Notes under the pieces: generated by a model
The model's input: only the letters and a program-made list of their open reading frames with translations
Told to the model about the DNA's origin: nothing
The model's database searches: none
Assembly (NCBI RefSeq): GCF_027744825.2
Contig: NC_071334.1
Coordinates: forward strand, 62,594,937-62,658,936
Source of the DNA: Synchiropus splendidus
Lineage: Eukaryota > Chordata > Actinopteri > Syngnathiformes > Callionymidae
Reading direction: 5' to 3'
Length of the DNA: 64,000 bases
In this document: positions 39,265 to 51,471 of the stretch, in pieces
Position numbering within the stretch: the first letter of the stretch is position 1
How the letters are laid out: each line of letters begins with the position of its first letter
Made by a program: the position numbers and the translations under genes

Positions 39265-41148
39265 TTACTTAAGGTTTTTATTATTAGGTATTTTCTGCTT
39301 CAGGTGTTTGCATTTTCAGAGAAGTCCTCCACTTGGGTGCATGTTGGTGGACATTGGCAAGAAGAGAGGGCTGTTTAACTCTATTCTCGTCTCAGGCTTC
39401 TAATCTACTCAGACTACGTCAATCCCATTCAAGAAATTGAGCATCTTAATCTCCAGTCCTTCAATGAGTAACACGGTCTGACTGTTTCTCTCTTGTCTTT
39501 TTTATCAACATCTCCTGTTGAGAGATTCGCCAGCGATGGTTTGAGCGACTAGACACCAGAAGATTCACTTAAATAATGCAAAGATGAAAAATACCAAAGC
39601 CATCTAAACTTGGTGCATAGAGCCTTATGTTAGAATACAGGGCAACACACATTGTTTTGAGCATGTTTATTGCAGAACTTCAACTTTCTCACCCTTGAGT
39701 TTTGCAGTGTATTTAAACCAGAAGTCGGTTCCTTCCTGAGCTCTGTACAAATGTATCTTCTGTTGACTTTGATTGTTGGTGTTATAGTTCTGTCTCCACT
39801 GTAGTCAAGTGTGTCATTTCTGGCATACAGGAATCTATCACTTGAGTTCTCAATAAAGTTGGTAAATGTGGTTTGTTTACAGTTACGGCTGCAGCAACTG
39901 GGTTGCTCACGAGTTCCCTGATAATGTATAACCACAAGCACAAGCTCGGCCGCTGACATGAAGACCGCCCCTCATTAAGCAGAATCGTGGCGGTTCCCTG
40001 AAGGCCACGACAAACACAGATTTATATCTTTAACTAAAATGCTCCACAGCCGGAAAAGTGCAGATTCTTGTCTGCTGATGAAACACCTCACCATTCTTCC
40101 AAACAATACAAACGCTTCCTTTGTGGACGTTTGAACTGCAACCTGATTGCACTGACACCTGTGTGTTTTGTCGATATTAAGCCACAGGGACAAATGTTTC
40201 AGTGAGGATAGCTGACTGGTCTGTTTTTAATGTCATGTGGCTATGGTAATCAGACGCACCGAAAAGTTTAGAACCATTGAAGCTGGAAATTGTGTCCTAT
40301 CTGAGAGAATACTGGCCCCAACAGATCTACGAGTCAAAGTTCAACAGTGTGGTGAAAAGTTTTCAGCATGAGGCTTGATGGTTGTTTGTTTTTATGGAGA
40401 AAGTCCACTGGTATACAGAGGTGTGTTTGCTACATGACTCTGAGTCAGTGTTCTTGCCGAGGGCACAGTTGACCTGTAGCTCTGTAATCTCTTTACCTGT
40501 GCTGCTCGGCATGACAGGAGACCGCACTAATCTCCAGGAGGACATTGACTAATGCTGTTGTGTAACATCTCATCTTCACAAACATACCTTGGATACCAGC
40601 TGAAAGGTGCTTCATCTTCAGAATTTGGGACTAATAAATTAAAGCAATCAGACAATGGATCTAATTTCAATAAGCTCCATCTGGTATCTGACGTTCAGAC
40701 ACAGATTTCTGCCCTGATGTTATCACTTTAAAGAGATCATGACGAAGCTAAATTCAACAGGATTAAAGTTCATGACACCCTCCTTTCTCAGAGGCTGCAG
40801 GGTGGGAGGTGGGAACACAGTGGACAGGAGAGCTGCTGTCAGTTGCTCTACCCTTCAGGCTCTGGAAGGTTGGACTGTGATCATGTGTAAGACTAGTAGC
40901 TTTTCAAGTTCGCGTCCTGCTGTGAAAGTGGATGACCTGAACCGTTGAGTTTGTATGCAGAGCTGCAGCTTATGAACTCGGTAAGAAAGATTTACTTTAT
41001 ATACTTGATTTTCATTTTGATGGCTTTGTCCCACACTGACAGAACAGGAAATGTAAACAGCAGCACATTGTTTTGCGTTTAGCTGGTCTTGTTTTGCAGT
41101 TATGAAAATTCCAGTCAAAATTCTGACTGAAGTCTTCATGCTTTTTAG
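39265..41148. other. Interval between ccdc152 and nim1k
   Basis: No complete gene is recognised on either strand. Human SELENOP would be expected antisense next to CCDC152, but I find no U-box thioredoxin-like motif or His/Cys-rich selenoprotein tail. It should contain the nim1k 5' UTR exon, since an acceptor abuts the nim1k ATG. Confidence 0.4.
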
Positions 41149-44100
41149 ATGACTTTGTCCTCTGAGATGCCTGGAAGTCAGTACCAGGTGAAGGTCAGCA
41201 CCACCCACCACCACCGGACCTACAGCCTGACAGACAGCTCTGATGGTGACCAGGACTCTGACGAGTCAGATGCCTCCACCCGCCTCAACCCCCTGCAGAG
41301 GCTGACCACCAACATGTGCAAGGATGAGAAGACAGTGAAGGAGCTGGTCATCGGCCGCCGGGTGGGCTTCTACAAAGTGCGAGGGGAGATTGGATACGGG
41401 ACCTTCTCCAAAGTCAAACTGGCCTTCCACGCACTGACTAAAGGTTGGTGGTTATTTATCAGTCTCTAGTTTCTCCTCATGTCCCGTTGGCTTGGAGAAG
41501 GAGGGCAGTGACATAGTCATGGAGTTTAGAATCGATTAGACTATACTGACATCATGGTGGCCTGAACGTCAGAGGGATTAGACGCAAGTAGTCGGTTCAA
41601 ACGCACAACACTAAATGAAACTGATGATGCGCTGCTTAAACTGCTGCAGAAATCGAAAGATAGTTGTTGTGGGACCGCTCTGTCATTTCTCTTTGAGCGT
41701 GAACTCACGTGACTTTGCTGGTCATGTCACGTTGGGTAGCCATGCGTAGTCACACCAAAGTCAGCCCAGACACATACAGATGACTGGGTGGTGAATACAT
41801 GGGTGCTGACCTGATCAACCATCAACATAATGCGCCCCTGTCGAGCAAAATTTCTAAAATCCAGAGGAAGCGCTTTCATTCAATGAGGCATTTGTTCAGT
41901 TCAGGGCAGCCCATGTTGAGACAGCTGATGAGGTTCTTGAGCACTACACCACTCCAATGATGGTTTCCTGTTGCCAGGTTCAGTTAAGTTTGCAGCTAAA
42001 GGACCAGTGGTATATTGAACACACACTAATCATGACTAGTACTTTTAATACATGTCTGAAGAATCAGGCTCTATTGTCTGTTTTGCATCTTCAGAACAAA
42101 TGTAGTGTACTGTTGTGGTTGACTTACAACCCAATATTTTTCAACATTTTTTAAGCAATGGCTCACTTGGTTCATTGAAAAAATCTTGAGGCTCATGACC
42201 ACCGAAGGAGCCTCGGCCAAAGCGCAATTGTGCTCAGTGAAAGTCCTTTTAATTTGTGGAAATATTTAGCTGCTGTGCTATTTTGGCATCTTATTTGCGG
42301 AAACAAATAGCAGAAAATGTATTTGTTTAAAAATGTGCGGTGAGAAATATTTATTTAAAATAACTTGGATTTTATTACAAACTCTTTTTAGCATGATTTT
42401 ATTCTGGTTTGGGGAATTTCCAGGCAAATCTTTTGCATTCTTTGCCCCAGCTACATAGCTACAATTATTCTTCCGCTCTTCTTTAAATCACAGCGCAAAC
42501 TTTGCTTGTCTGAATGTGAATAAAGTTTTGAAGTTAGACGTCACTTTAGCCGTTAGCTCTGCAGTGCAGAGTCTTTGGCGTCGCTGGTCCGTCAAGGATC
42601 ACTCCATTGTTCTGTCGTGAAGGTGTGTGGTCAAGTTAGAGTCGCATCAGGTTTAAAAACAACTGGAAGTTGCGCATATGACCAGCTACTTCACTGTGAG
42701 TGTGAAAAGAGGGGCATTCCGCACCATGCGCAGCTTTGCAGCAAGTGATGGAGGAGTCAGCATAGACCTATAGTGTATTGAATGTGTATTCAGTATGGCT
42801 GAATCTTTGACCCATAATTTATTCCCCTTAAGACAAGGTAGCCATGAAGATCCTGGACAAGACCCGGCTGGACACCCAGGCCCAGCGTCTGCTCTCCAGA
42901 GAGATCACTAGCATGGAGAACCTGCAGCATCCCAATGTGGTGCGTCTGTACGAGGTGGTGGAGACCCCCAGCCGCCTGCACCTTGTGATGGAGTTTGCAG
43001 GAGGGGGAGACCTGCACAACCGACTCTGCAATCAGGGGAAGCTGTCTGACAACACTGCCAAGGTCATCTTTGCTCAAATTCTGTCTGCCATCAAATACAT
43101 GGTGAGTTGATCATTTTAGTTGGGGTTTCTGGTCCATTCCTGGGCCGTCATATTCAGGCTGGGCCATCAAAACCATTTTCAAAAGAGGCATTTTTATTCC
43201 TGTGATTCTCTCTCACCAAACATCTAGCAGTCAGTTGTCACTATTTCAAACAGCTTTCAACATTCGATCCTTTGTTAATGGAGGAAGACAGTCCATCACC
43301 TGACACTTCTGTAGCTGTAGAGTGGAGTGTTTATGGCTTCCTTTGAGGTCATGTTTGATCTGAGGTCTCAGCTCTAAATGTTATACTGATGAGCAGTGTG
43401 TTTCCAGCACCATCTGAATATCATCCATCGGGACCTGAAGGCGGAAAACGTTCTGTTCACCAGCAGCGGGTGCGTGAAGGTGGCGGATTTTGGATTCAGC
43501 ACACGAGTTTCGAACCGTAACAACGCACTGGATACTTTCTGTGGCTCCCCACCGTACGCTGCTCCGGAGCTGTTCAGGGATGAATGCTACCTGGGACCCC
43601 CCGTCGACGTGTGGGCCATGGGGGTCTTGCTGTTCTTCATGGTGACCGGCACTATGCCCTTCCGAGCCGAAACTATCGGCAAGCTCAGGCGCAGCATCAT
43701 TGACGGCGTGTATAGCATCCCACCATGGGTCCCCGGCCCCTGCCAGAGACTCATCAGAGGCATCCTGAAGACAGTCCCTGAAGAACGCTGCGCTATTGAC
43801 CAGATGCTGGGCTGTGATTGGCTGTTACCCGTGGAGTTTCCCTGGTCAGTGGGACCTCTGGAACCAATGAGTCCACTGCAAAGCCTGTTGGACTCAGACC
43901 GGGATTATCTGGACAATGATGACAGGGAGTTGGAGGAAGAGGTCCGGAACACGATGAGGAATCTGGGTTTCACTCCCGAGCATCTACTCAACAACCAGCT
44001 GAAAGACATTCGAAACCCAGTCACCGGGGTTCACCGAATGCTGCTGCACCGTGCCCAGAAGAGGAGGGGCTGTGACACTCTGCCAGTGGTGCGGGGGATG

Positions 44101-44178
44101 GTGAGGGACCCAAAGAGGGAAGGGCTGCGGGCGTACAGGGGGCTCAGACACTCCTCCAAGCTTTGCGTCCTCTCATGA
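41149..44178 (+). CDS. nim1k: Serine/threonine-protein kinase NIM1
   Basis: CAMK/AMPK-related kinase, activated in this family by LKB1 phosphorylation of the T-loop. Three coding exons: 41149-41443, 42833-43101, 43408-44178; 444 aa (human 436). Motifs: glycine loop IGYGTFSKVKL at 81-91, catalytic Lys in VAMKIL (about K104), HRDLKAEN with catalytic Asp about 197, DFG about 215-217, T-loop CGSPPYAAPEL, and DVWAMGVLLF. The C-terminal part (MRNLGFTPEHLLNNQ) resembles the post-kinase region of NIM1/AMPK relatives. The N-terminus has a Ser/Asp-rich stretch. An acceptor precedes the ATG immediately, so a 5' UTR exon lies upstream. All catalytic residues are intact. Confidence 0.95.
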
Positions 44179-45813
44179 TCCACATCTGTCCGCTGACGGC
44201 AAGATGCGTCGATGTGGTTTCCTATGGACTTTTGTGGATGACATCAACTCACATCTGGTCAGACATGCTTTACTGACTCAGCATGTTTCAAGTCAGGTTC
44301 TGAGCTGGACAAACAATGGGTTGAGTCTAACCATTCCCAATGTTCCTTGATCAGCTTCTGACTCCCAGGAGTGCATCTTCAAATGTAAAGCTCACAGTGC
44401 CTGGCGTCAGAGGAAACCTTGACGGAGCGTTTGATATTTAACTCTATGCAGAAAGTAGTGGCCACCACGACCGCTTCCTTGTTGAGTTCGTTCTGAGTGA
44501 CGTCTTTATTGTTTTTCTATTATTTCCTATGTTGGACTGTTCATGTGGTTTGAATAGGACTTTGGGCGAGGGCACAACACAGTTTACATTCTCACCCTTT
44601 GTAGTTGATGCTGTTTGTTTTTCATCAATGTTCATTGTGGTGAGGTCAGAAGAAGATGTGTTTTTACAATGATGCCAGTTAAATTTGAAAATGTATACAA
44701 TGTGGTAATGGAATGATAGTTCAATGGGGCTATTACACACCGGGAGTGGAGTGTGTTTCATGTTTCTATTTCATGAGAGAATCTCGGTCTGTTTTGGGGT
44801 TCACCTTTCTTCCAATAGAGGTGCTGTATTTTAGTTTGGCACGTCTCTACGTGACTCAGTGGCGGCCCCTGGAGGAGCTCAGGGTGAAACTGCAGCTGCG
44901 CCTCAGAGCCGCTTCTTGTTGCTGCTGCAACTCGATCCCAACTCCGATGATGTTACAAAGTGAATGAACATGAACCCAGTGTAATTTATTGGTCGAGCAT
45001 TTCAATGCAATGATTGTTTGGATAAATAATGTACCTGTTGCCTTGGAATGTCAATCACTGAAACTTTTTAATGTCAAAGTTTTAGAGCTCATTTTATGCC
45101 GACTGCCCGTCTGGTGCTGGTTGTTTCACTACGTTTTTTTTGTTAAATTAAATTTGACAATAAAGTTTTTTCGGGTGCGTAAGGTGTTGGTCTAGAACTG
45201 CAGCCCCATGTTTAAGGAAGTTTCTCTGAGTGGATTGTGGCGAACAAAGATCCAGACAGCAGCTGGAACCTCACAATGGAGACCACCAGATGATACTCGG
45301 GGCCCCTCAAACAAAACAGACTGACAGAGCAAGACAAAGGGCCAGGCCACTCCCCTCCGTCCTGCCCTGACCCACTCCCACCTGCGTGACCAGGCAGATG
45401 GCACGGCGTGGCCCAGCAGACATCTGCCGTCAAGACAATGGCTGCGTGTGTGTGTGGAGCTCTGGAGCTGACAGGCCTGCAGCCCCACTATTGTCTGCTG
45501 CTCCTTACACATGCAGATGAGTGCAACAGCGGAGGGGTCTCACTCTTGTTAGTTTGACCACTCCTCCCAGCAGCTGCCACACAAAAATCACAACAAAGAG
45601 TTCACTTCTTTCTTTTTAGTTTATTTAAGCCATAAGTTCCATTACAAATTTCGTCAAATGACGTCATAGGTCTCATTAATTAATATGAGTGGACGACATT
45701 TCTCACAACACTGTGTTATATATCCTTAATTTAGATGTTATCTAATGCTAACATTTTTTTTTTCATTCCTTTTTGTCTTTGAATAGGGTAAACCTATTTT
45801 CATTCAAATGCAT
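44179..45813. other. nim1k 3' UTR and intergenic sequence
   Basis: Long 3' UTR up to a poly(A) signal at 45159, then noncoding sequence to the left gadd45 arm, including the copy A reverse AATAAA at 45620-45625. Confidence 0.5.
45159..45164 (+). other. Probable poly(A) signal of nim1k
   Basis: AATAAA about 980 bp after the nim1k stop, followed by T-rich and GT-rich sequence. No other gene lies between. Confidence 0.35.
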
Positions 45814-46727
45814 TCTAAAGTGAAACCTTTAGAGAATTTAAGACCATTCTGGAAAGTGAGAAACATTTTCGCTGACTGCAACCGATGTCACGTTGCTCAG
45901 CCAAGAGTCCTCGGTCAAAAAGTCTCTTCCAACCAAGTCCTCTTCTTCAGCAGCGCTTCTCCTCCTACTGCGCGTGCTTCTAGGTGCGACATTTGCTCTG
46001 TGGAACCACAGGACGCAGAACTCGCTTCTCCTTCCTCTCCAAACCTCATCCGCACAAAGAATGAGGGTCGATTCGTCGCTCTCGTGGCAAACCTGAGCCC
46101 ATTCACATAAAGAATGGGCGTCATCTTGGCATGGACGGGACGAGAGACGACGGTTCACGGGGGCCCGGGGGGCCGGCGCCGTGCTGCCTGGACGGGAATC
46201 CTCCTCAGGAGTATCCAGGGATGAGTAGAAACAGAGTCATCCTCTTGGTGAGGATGAGTATTTCCAGATAAGAAGCTTCATCGTGGAGACACGCGGCTCA
46301 GATCAACGTGCTGCGAGGTTGATCTCGGGGACCCAGTCGTTGAGGCGCCTGCTCTCCTCACAGAACAGGTGGAGCTTCTCCAGAGCTGGGTCTTGCCAAG
46401 AGCCCTCATCTTGGTTCTGTTCATCAGAGAGAGGGGGGAAGAACGTCAGCTGACAGCCTCCACCACGTGATGGACATTTGCGTCTAACAGAGTCTGGACT
46501 TAACCTACCGTGATGAGGACGCAGTGGGCATCTTCCAGTTGCGTGGCTTTGTCTCCAACGATCTCCGAGAGACGCTGCGTGTCGCTGACTCTCACGATGC
46601 TGATGTCGTTATCGAAACAGAAGGACTGGATGAGGGTGAAGTGGATCTGCAGAGCCACGTCACACTCGAACTCCTCGTCCACGGCCAGCACGCAGAAGGA
46701 CACGCTGTCTGGGTCACTGTGGGAGGA
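45814..46727. repeat. Left arm of the gadd45 inverted duplication
   Basis: About 914 bp whose reverse complement matches 50482-51396. It covers gadd45 copy A exons 2 and 3, the intron between them and most of the 3' UTR. Differences noticed: one base near 45844, two in the intron near 46490, and one synonymous base in exon 2 (Asp codon GAT versus GAC). Identity stops in intron 1 just past the exon 2 acceptor, and in the 3' UTR at CTAAAGTGAAACC. Confidence 0.9.
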
Positions 46728-46944
46728 AAGAAGCCATTAGTCCTGCAGCCAAAACACGCAGTCAGGTCAGAAGAAGCGTCGCTTCCAGCTCTCCAACTTA
46801 CATGTTCATGACTTTGGCGCTCTCGTAGACGCCCACGGTGAGGGAGCGGTTCTCTTTGGCGCTCAGCAGGACCTCCTCCAGAGCCTTGCCGGTGCTCTGA
46901 GCGCGATCGGCGGCCTTCTGGCTCACGACTTCCTCAAAGGTCAT
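46303..46944 (-). CDS. GADD45-family stress protein, copy A
   Basis: Small acidic nuclear/cytoplasmic stress sensor of the L7Ae-like fold; relatives bind PCNA, p21, CDK1/cyclin B and MTK1/MEKK4. Three exons: 46944-46802, 46716-46509, 46416-46303; 154 aa. [16 protein letters not shown] starts the family N-terminal helix. [14 protein letters not shown], the acidic [18 protein letters not shown] and [11 protein letters not shown] are hallmarks, and the end [12 protein letters not shown] matches the family ending. Four human-type coding exons are here reduced to three. Exons 2-3 and their surroundings are nearly identical to copy B at 50.3-50.9 kb in the opposite orientation, while exon 1 differs. 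Subtype (a, b or g) cannot be settled by eye; the VYESAK and SFC words lean toward b-like. A reverse AATAAA is at 45620-45625. Confidence 0.92.
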
Positions 46945-47036
46945 CTTGGAGTTGGTGCGTACGAGTTTCCACAAAGGAGCAGAGAAGAGCTTGAAGCAAA
47001 TCCAAAAGCGGAGTGAGAGTCCGGACGAGGAGCCGT

Positions 47037-47092
47037 CCTTTTTATACGTCACGGTCGTGCGCCGGCTGCTGCGGCGCCTCATCTGATTGGCT
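47037..47092 (-). promoter_or_regulatory. Core promoter of gadd45 copy A: CCAAT, CRE-like and TATA
   Basis: On the minus strand in order: CCAAT within AGCCAATCAGA at about 47081-47092, a CRE-like TGACGTAT at 47044-47051, and TATAAAAA at 47039-47046 overlapping it. The TATA lies about 95 bp upstream of the ATG. Family members are stress-inducible, so a CRE/ATF site touching the TATA box would fit. Function is inferred. Confidence 0.6.
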
Positions 47093-50000
47093 GCTGCGCG
47101 AGGCTCCATTGCTATGCTAATGGTATTGTCACACACTTCTGGCTCGTGGCAGATTGATGGGGGTGTTCAACCCCCCCTCCTCTCTATCTACGACATCTGA
47201 ATCTAAAAATAGTTTGATCGTCACTTCATCCAAGAGCGCATCAGGACGCGTTTATTTTAGGATCCGAGAAACCAAAACACCAGTTCCGAAATATTATCAT
47301 ATATTTACCACTTTAAATGTGTTTTTGTTGTAGCTCCGAAGTATGTTTTGGAATATTACCACGATATTTCTTAAGTGTAATATGTATATATTTTTAATAT
47401 CGAGACACATGGTCGATGTTTTGGTTTCCATTCTGTTTTGAGAGCGCGCCCCCACCCTCCAACTCGGCCTGACCTCTGAGCAGCAGAGCGAGCCGGCTGA
47501 TGCCATCTGTGGACGAGCGGCTGCGCTCATTGTTTCCATTCTCACGCCGACCATACAAATGCAAATGACTTGCGCGTGCCAGAATGCGAGACACCCCCCT
47601 CGCTCCCCTCCACCCCACAGTCAGCTGCTGCTCCGCACAAGCTTTTGTTGTGTTTTCTCCAATTCATATGCAAGTTTGGCTCAGTTCGAATGAAAGGTGG
47701 CACGAGCGGAGACAGTATTTATGACCAACTTTTCATGCGCGAGGGAATCACAACATCAGCCACATGAAAGTTGCAAAACACAAACTTCATAACGTCATAA
47801 GTGTGACGCAATTAAGGATCGGAAAAGTCGAAATGAAGCATGATATAATTTGACTCCGTTGGATGCGCACAACACTGATGTGTTTGGTTGAAACACGCTG
47901 CAGCATGTATTTTATAGGATAAAGCGCAGTGCTGACGTTCGTTGCGTCGCACAATGTGCGCACTTTTTGTTGCTCAACAATTGAAAATGCGTCCTCGCGT
48001 TTACAATATAGCAGTGACTATCATGCAGCATGGCACTGAAACTTGCTTGTGTTCCTCAGGTTGTCCGCCTCAGCTGTATAATCATTCAAAGACCCGCTGC
48101 GGGGCTGAGGAGGGGCGGGTGCGCGGTGATGGATAGAAGCGCCATTCACCTCCATTGTTCCATTGAAAGCTGCGGCAGATGGAGAGCTGTGGAGAGCAGA
48201 GACCCCCCTCCTTCACTCTCTCTATGAACGCGGGTCACCCGGTGACCCCGGGGCCACAGCCTGTGCCTGTCTACTAACATTCTCGCCTCGTGTCTGAGTT
48301 TGGACGAAATCAAGTTATAGCAGTTCAGTCGACTTCTGAGCGGTTCTGAGTTTCTAAAATAAGATCTAAGGTGCGTAAACGCACCGCAGGTCTCGGAGGT
48401 GTTGGATCAACTGGCCGTCGTGTCCTCGGGGGCAGGAGGCTGTAAATCGATACGGACTCATTGAAGCTGGAGCACATCTGCCGCCGACAGCAGCAGGTGT
48501 TCAGCCTCGGAAGTGGAACTGCCTGCGCCTGATCCTGCGCTCTAAGATCTAAACCTTACCATCCCCTGCTCAAGGTGATGTGATCCGAAATATGGATCAA
48601 ACCTCAGACTTTCATCCAAAGTGAAGCACGAATATGTTAATGTGCATTTCCCCCCCACCCCCCGCCGGCCCTCCCCAGCAGCTGACGGCTATCTGAAGCT
48701 GGGCCATTGTGACGGACACAGACTGATCAAGTGCTGGCAGATGACACGCGTCTCGAGTGCGCTGCAGCCAGTGTGGAGTGCGCCACCACCTGCTCCAACC
48801 CTCCAGGGATTAGCACCAGATGCAGAGTCTGGATTGCAGTGTTGGCGATAATAGTCGTCAGCTTTACCGGTGTCAAGATGCGCTATTGCACGCCATTTCT
48901 AACAAGAAATATTTACATCAAACACCCCATTATTAATACGTGCTTAAATTTGCATTATCGTCATGGATTTCACTAGAATTTAAAGTCTTTATTTTTGTTG
49001 TAATTCCTCCATTTAAACTGCGATAAACACTGTCAATGATTACAAGGGGGAAGTACAAGAAATGCCATGTCTGTAGTTCTGTCATTAAAAATGTCGCAAA
49101 AGCTTTTGATTAAATCACCCTAAATTTTAATGTTGATGTTGCGGACACTTATTCTGGCGTTCAGTGTGTGTAGTACACATGAATAATACCTGCTACAGAC
49201 AGACACAGAGCACATCATATGTTCAGTATTTTATGAATTTAGGTTGCACAACAGTAAACTTTGATTGGACTCAGTGTGCAGTATTTTTTTATCATTTATT
49301 TTTAGTACTTATATTTGTTGAATTAGAATATTTATTCGTATAACCACCATCCATATTTTACAGCATTAATATATGGTTGTTTGTTTGTTTTATAATATGA
49401 ATAATTATGGAATATGTGACTTCCTTATGAATACAGTTCATTTTTATTTGCTATTCAAATGTTGAGTTGAGTTTATGTCTAGGTGAATTTCCCCACCGTG
49501 GGCAGAATAAAGGCTATCTATCGAACCAAGGAACGTTATTTGATATATAAATATAAATAAATATAAGATTGAATACAGATTTTACACTATTTGCAAAATG
49601 TATACAAAAAGACGCTTCAAGCACCAGCAGCTCATATTTGGATCAGCTGCGTTTTATCCTCCATGGACCTCTCCTGACCTGCAACACCCATCTGGACCAG
49701 TGGTTCTAGCAGTGACAGATGGACATTGACACTATGAGAGGCAGCAATGGTGTGACTAGTGTACACGAAGGATCTGATACATAGCATTGTATGACATTGT
49801 ATGTTAGTTACACAAGCTTGTGCAGTAGTCTATAGTGGTAGTAGAAAAAGTCTAAATCGATAGAAATCGATAAATGTATATTTAGTTTTGTGATAAATTA
49901 ACCCACAGATGAAAAAAAAAATCATCTCTGCGTGTTTTTTTTTTGTAGTTTAATTGAAAGGAAAGTCAACTTCTCTTTTCTTGTAAACACTTCCTCTATT

Positions 50001-50190
50001 AATGCAGAAAAACATTTCTCAATTGGCCATGCAGCTACTTTGGAGGACGCTGTGATGCTTTATTGTTCTTCAAAGAAGTTGTAGCCTGGTCTGTGGAACA
50101 AAGCTTCCTTCCACTTTCAGGACCTCTGTGGCACGTGTCCTCCTGGTCAGGGGGGGTCTGTAGACTTTGTAGCTATTGTGCCGGCCAGAG
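47093..50190. other. Spacer between divergent gadd45 promoters
   Basis: The first kilobase (to about 48800) is GC-richer with CpGs and short runs of C; the rest to 50100 is AT-rich. No coding region is recognised on either strand. It is the natural place for shared stress-response enhancers, but no specific site can be defended by eye. Confidence 0.4.
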
Positions 50191-50220
50191 CCAATCAGAC
50201 AGCTGGTGTGTGACTATAAA
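50191..50220 (+). promoter_or_regulatory. Core promoter of gadd45 copy B: CCAAT and TATA
   Basis: GCCAATCAGAC with the CCAAT at 50191-50195 and CTATAAAG with TATAAA at 50215-50220, 70 bp before the ATG. The CCAATCAGA word is shared with copy A, but the flanks are not alignable and no CRE-like site touches this TATA box. Confidence 0.6.
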
Positions 50221-50289
50221 GGCTGCTCTCGGGTGGAAGCCAACACTGCAAACCCTCTTCCTTGGATTTCTAGTCGCATCGAAAGCAAC

Positions 50290-50906
50290 ATGTTTTCTCC
50301 TGGAAAATGTCTTGAGGAAGCGCTGACCTCTGCTCAGGCAGAAGACCGCCTCACTGTCGGAGTCTACGAGAGCGCCAAAATAATGACCAGGTAAGGACCC
50401 CACCAAGCCGATGGTGATGCGATGATCCAGATAAGCCACTCTATACTGAGATGAAGCAGCAGCAGAGTGACCGAGCCACCTTCCTCCCACAGTGACCCAG
50501 ACAGCGTGTCCTTCTGCGTGCTGGCCGTGGACGAGGAGTTCGAGTGTGACGTGGCTCTGCAGATCCACTTCACCCTCATCCAGTCCTTCTGTTTCGACAA
50601 CGACATCAGCATCGTGAGAGTCAGCGACACGCAGCGTCTCTCGGAGATCGTTGGAGACAAAGCCACGCAACTGGAAGATGCCCACTGCGTCCTCATCACG
50701 GTAGGTTGAGTCCAGACTCTGTTAGGTGCAAATGTCCATCACGTGGTGGAGGCTGTCAGCTGACGTTCTTCCCCCCTCTCTCTGATGAACAGAACCAAGA
50801 TGAGGGCTCTTGGCAAGACCCAGCTCTGGAGAAGCTCCACCTGTTCTGTGAGGAGAGCAGGCGCCTCAACGACTGGGTCCCCGAGATCAACCTCGCAGCA
50901 CGTTGA
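50290..50906 (+). CDS. GADD45-family stress protein, copy B
   Basis: Three exons: 50290-50390, 50493-50700, 50793-50906; 140 aa. Exon 1 encodes [20 protein letters not shown] followed by [13 protein letters not shown], about 14 residues shorter than copy A and clearly diverged. Exons 2-3 encode the same amino acids as copy A. The reading frame is intact, the promoter has CCAAT and TATA boxes, and AATAAA lies at 51466-51471 beyond the repeated arm, so both copies look functional. The shorter N-terminus changes the helix that carries dimer and partner contacts in relatives. The two genes are divergent with 3.3 kb between start codons. Subtype is not decided. Confidence 0.92.
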
Positions 50907-51396
50907 TCTGAGCCGCGTGTCTCCACGATGAAGCTTCTTATCTGGAAATACTCATCCTCACCAAGAGGATGACTCTGTTTCTACTCATCCCTGGATACTC
51001 CTGAGGAGGATTCCCGTCCAGGCAGCACGGCGCCGGCCCCCCGGGCCCCCGTGAACCGTCGTCTCTCGTCCCGTCCATGCCAAGATGACGCCCATTCTTT
51101 ATGTGAATGGGCTCAGGTTTGCCACGAGAGCGACGAATCGACCCTCATTCTTTGTGCGGATGAGGTTTGGAGAGGAAGGAGAAGCGAGTTCTGCGTCCTG
51201 TGGTTCCACAGAGCAAATGTCGCACCTAGAAGCACGCGCAGTAGGAGGAGAAGCGCTGCTGAAGAAGAGGACTTGGTTGGAAGAGACTTTTTGACCGAGG
51301 ACTCTTGGCTGAGCAACGTGACATCGGTTGCAGTCAGCGAAAATGTTTCTCACTTTCCAGAATTGTCTTAAATTCTCTAAAGGTTTCACTTTAGCA
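50482..51396. repeat. Right arm of the gadd45 inverted duplication
   Basis: Inverted partner of 45814-46727. The spacer of about 3.75 kb between arms holds both diverged first exons, first introns and promoters. An open antisense-coherent frame in the shared 3' UTR (51051-51371 here) is preserved in both arms because the DNA is nearly identical; it has no recognisable domain. Confidence 0.9.
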
Positions 51397-51471
51397 TTCC
51401 AACTTATGAAAAAGACAGAAAAACAATATAATAATACCAACTGTATCGTGAATTGTTACAACAGTAATAAA

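Noticed and set aside
39630..40545. Minus-strand open frames downstream of ccdc152, tested as a possible SELENOP
   Set aside because: No U-containing thioredoxin-like motif, no His-rich or Cys/Sec-rich tail, no resemblance in any frame I tried.
46510..46811. Open frames antisense to gadd45 exon 2, repeated at 50173-50699
   Set aside because: They mirror the real exon on the opposite strand in both copies; identity follows from the inverted duplication, not from a second gene.
48621..48976. Overlapping open frames between the gadd45 genes
   Set aside because: Low-complexity, no recognisable domain, no convincing splice partners or start context.
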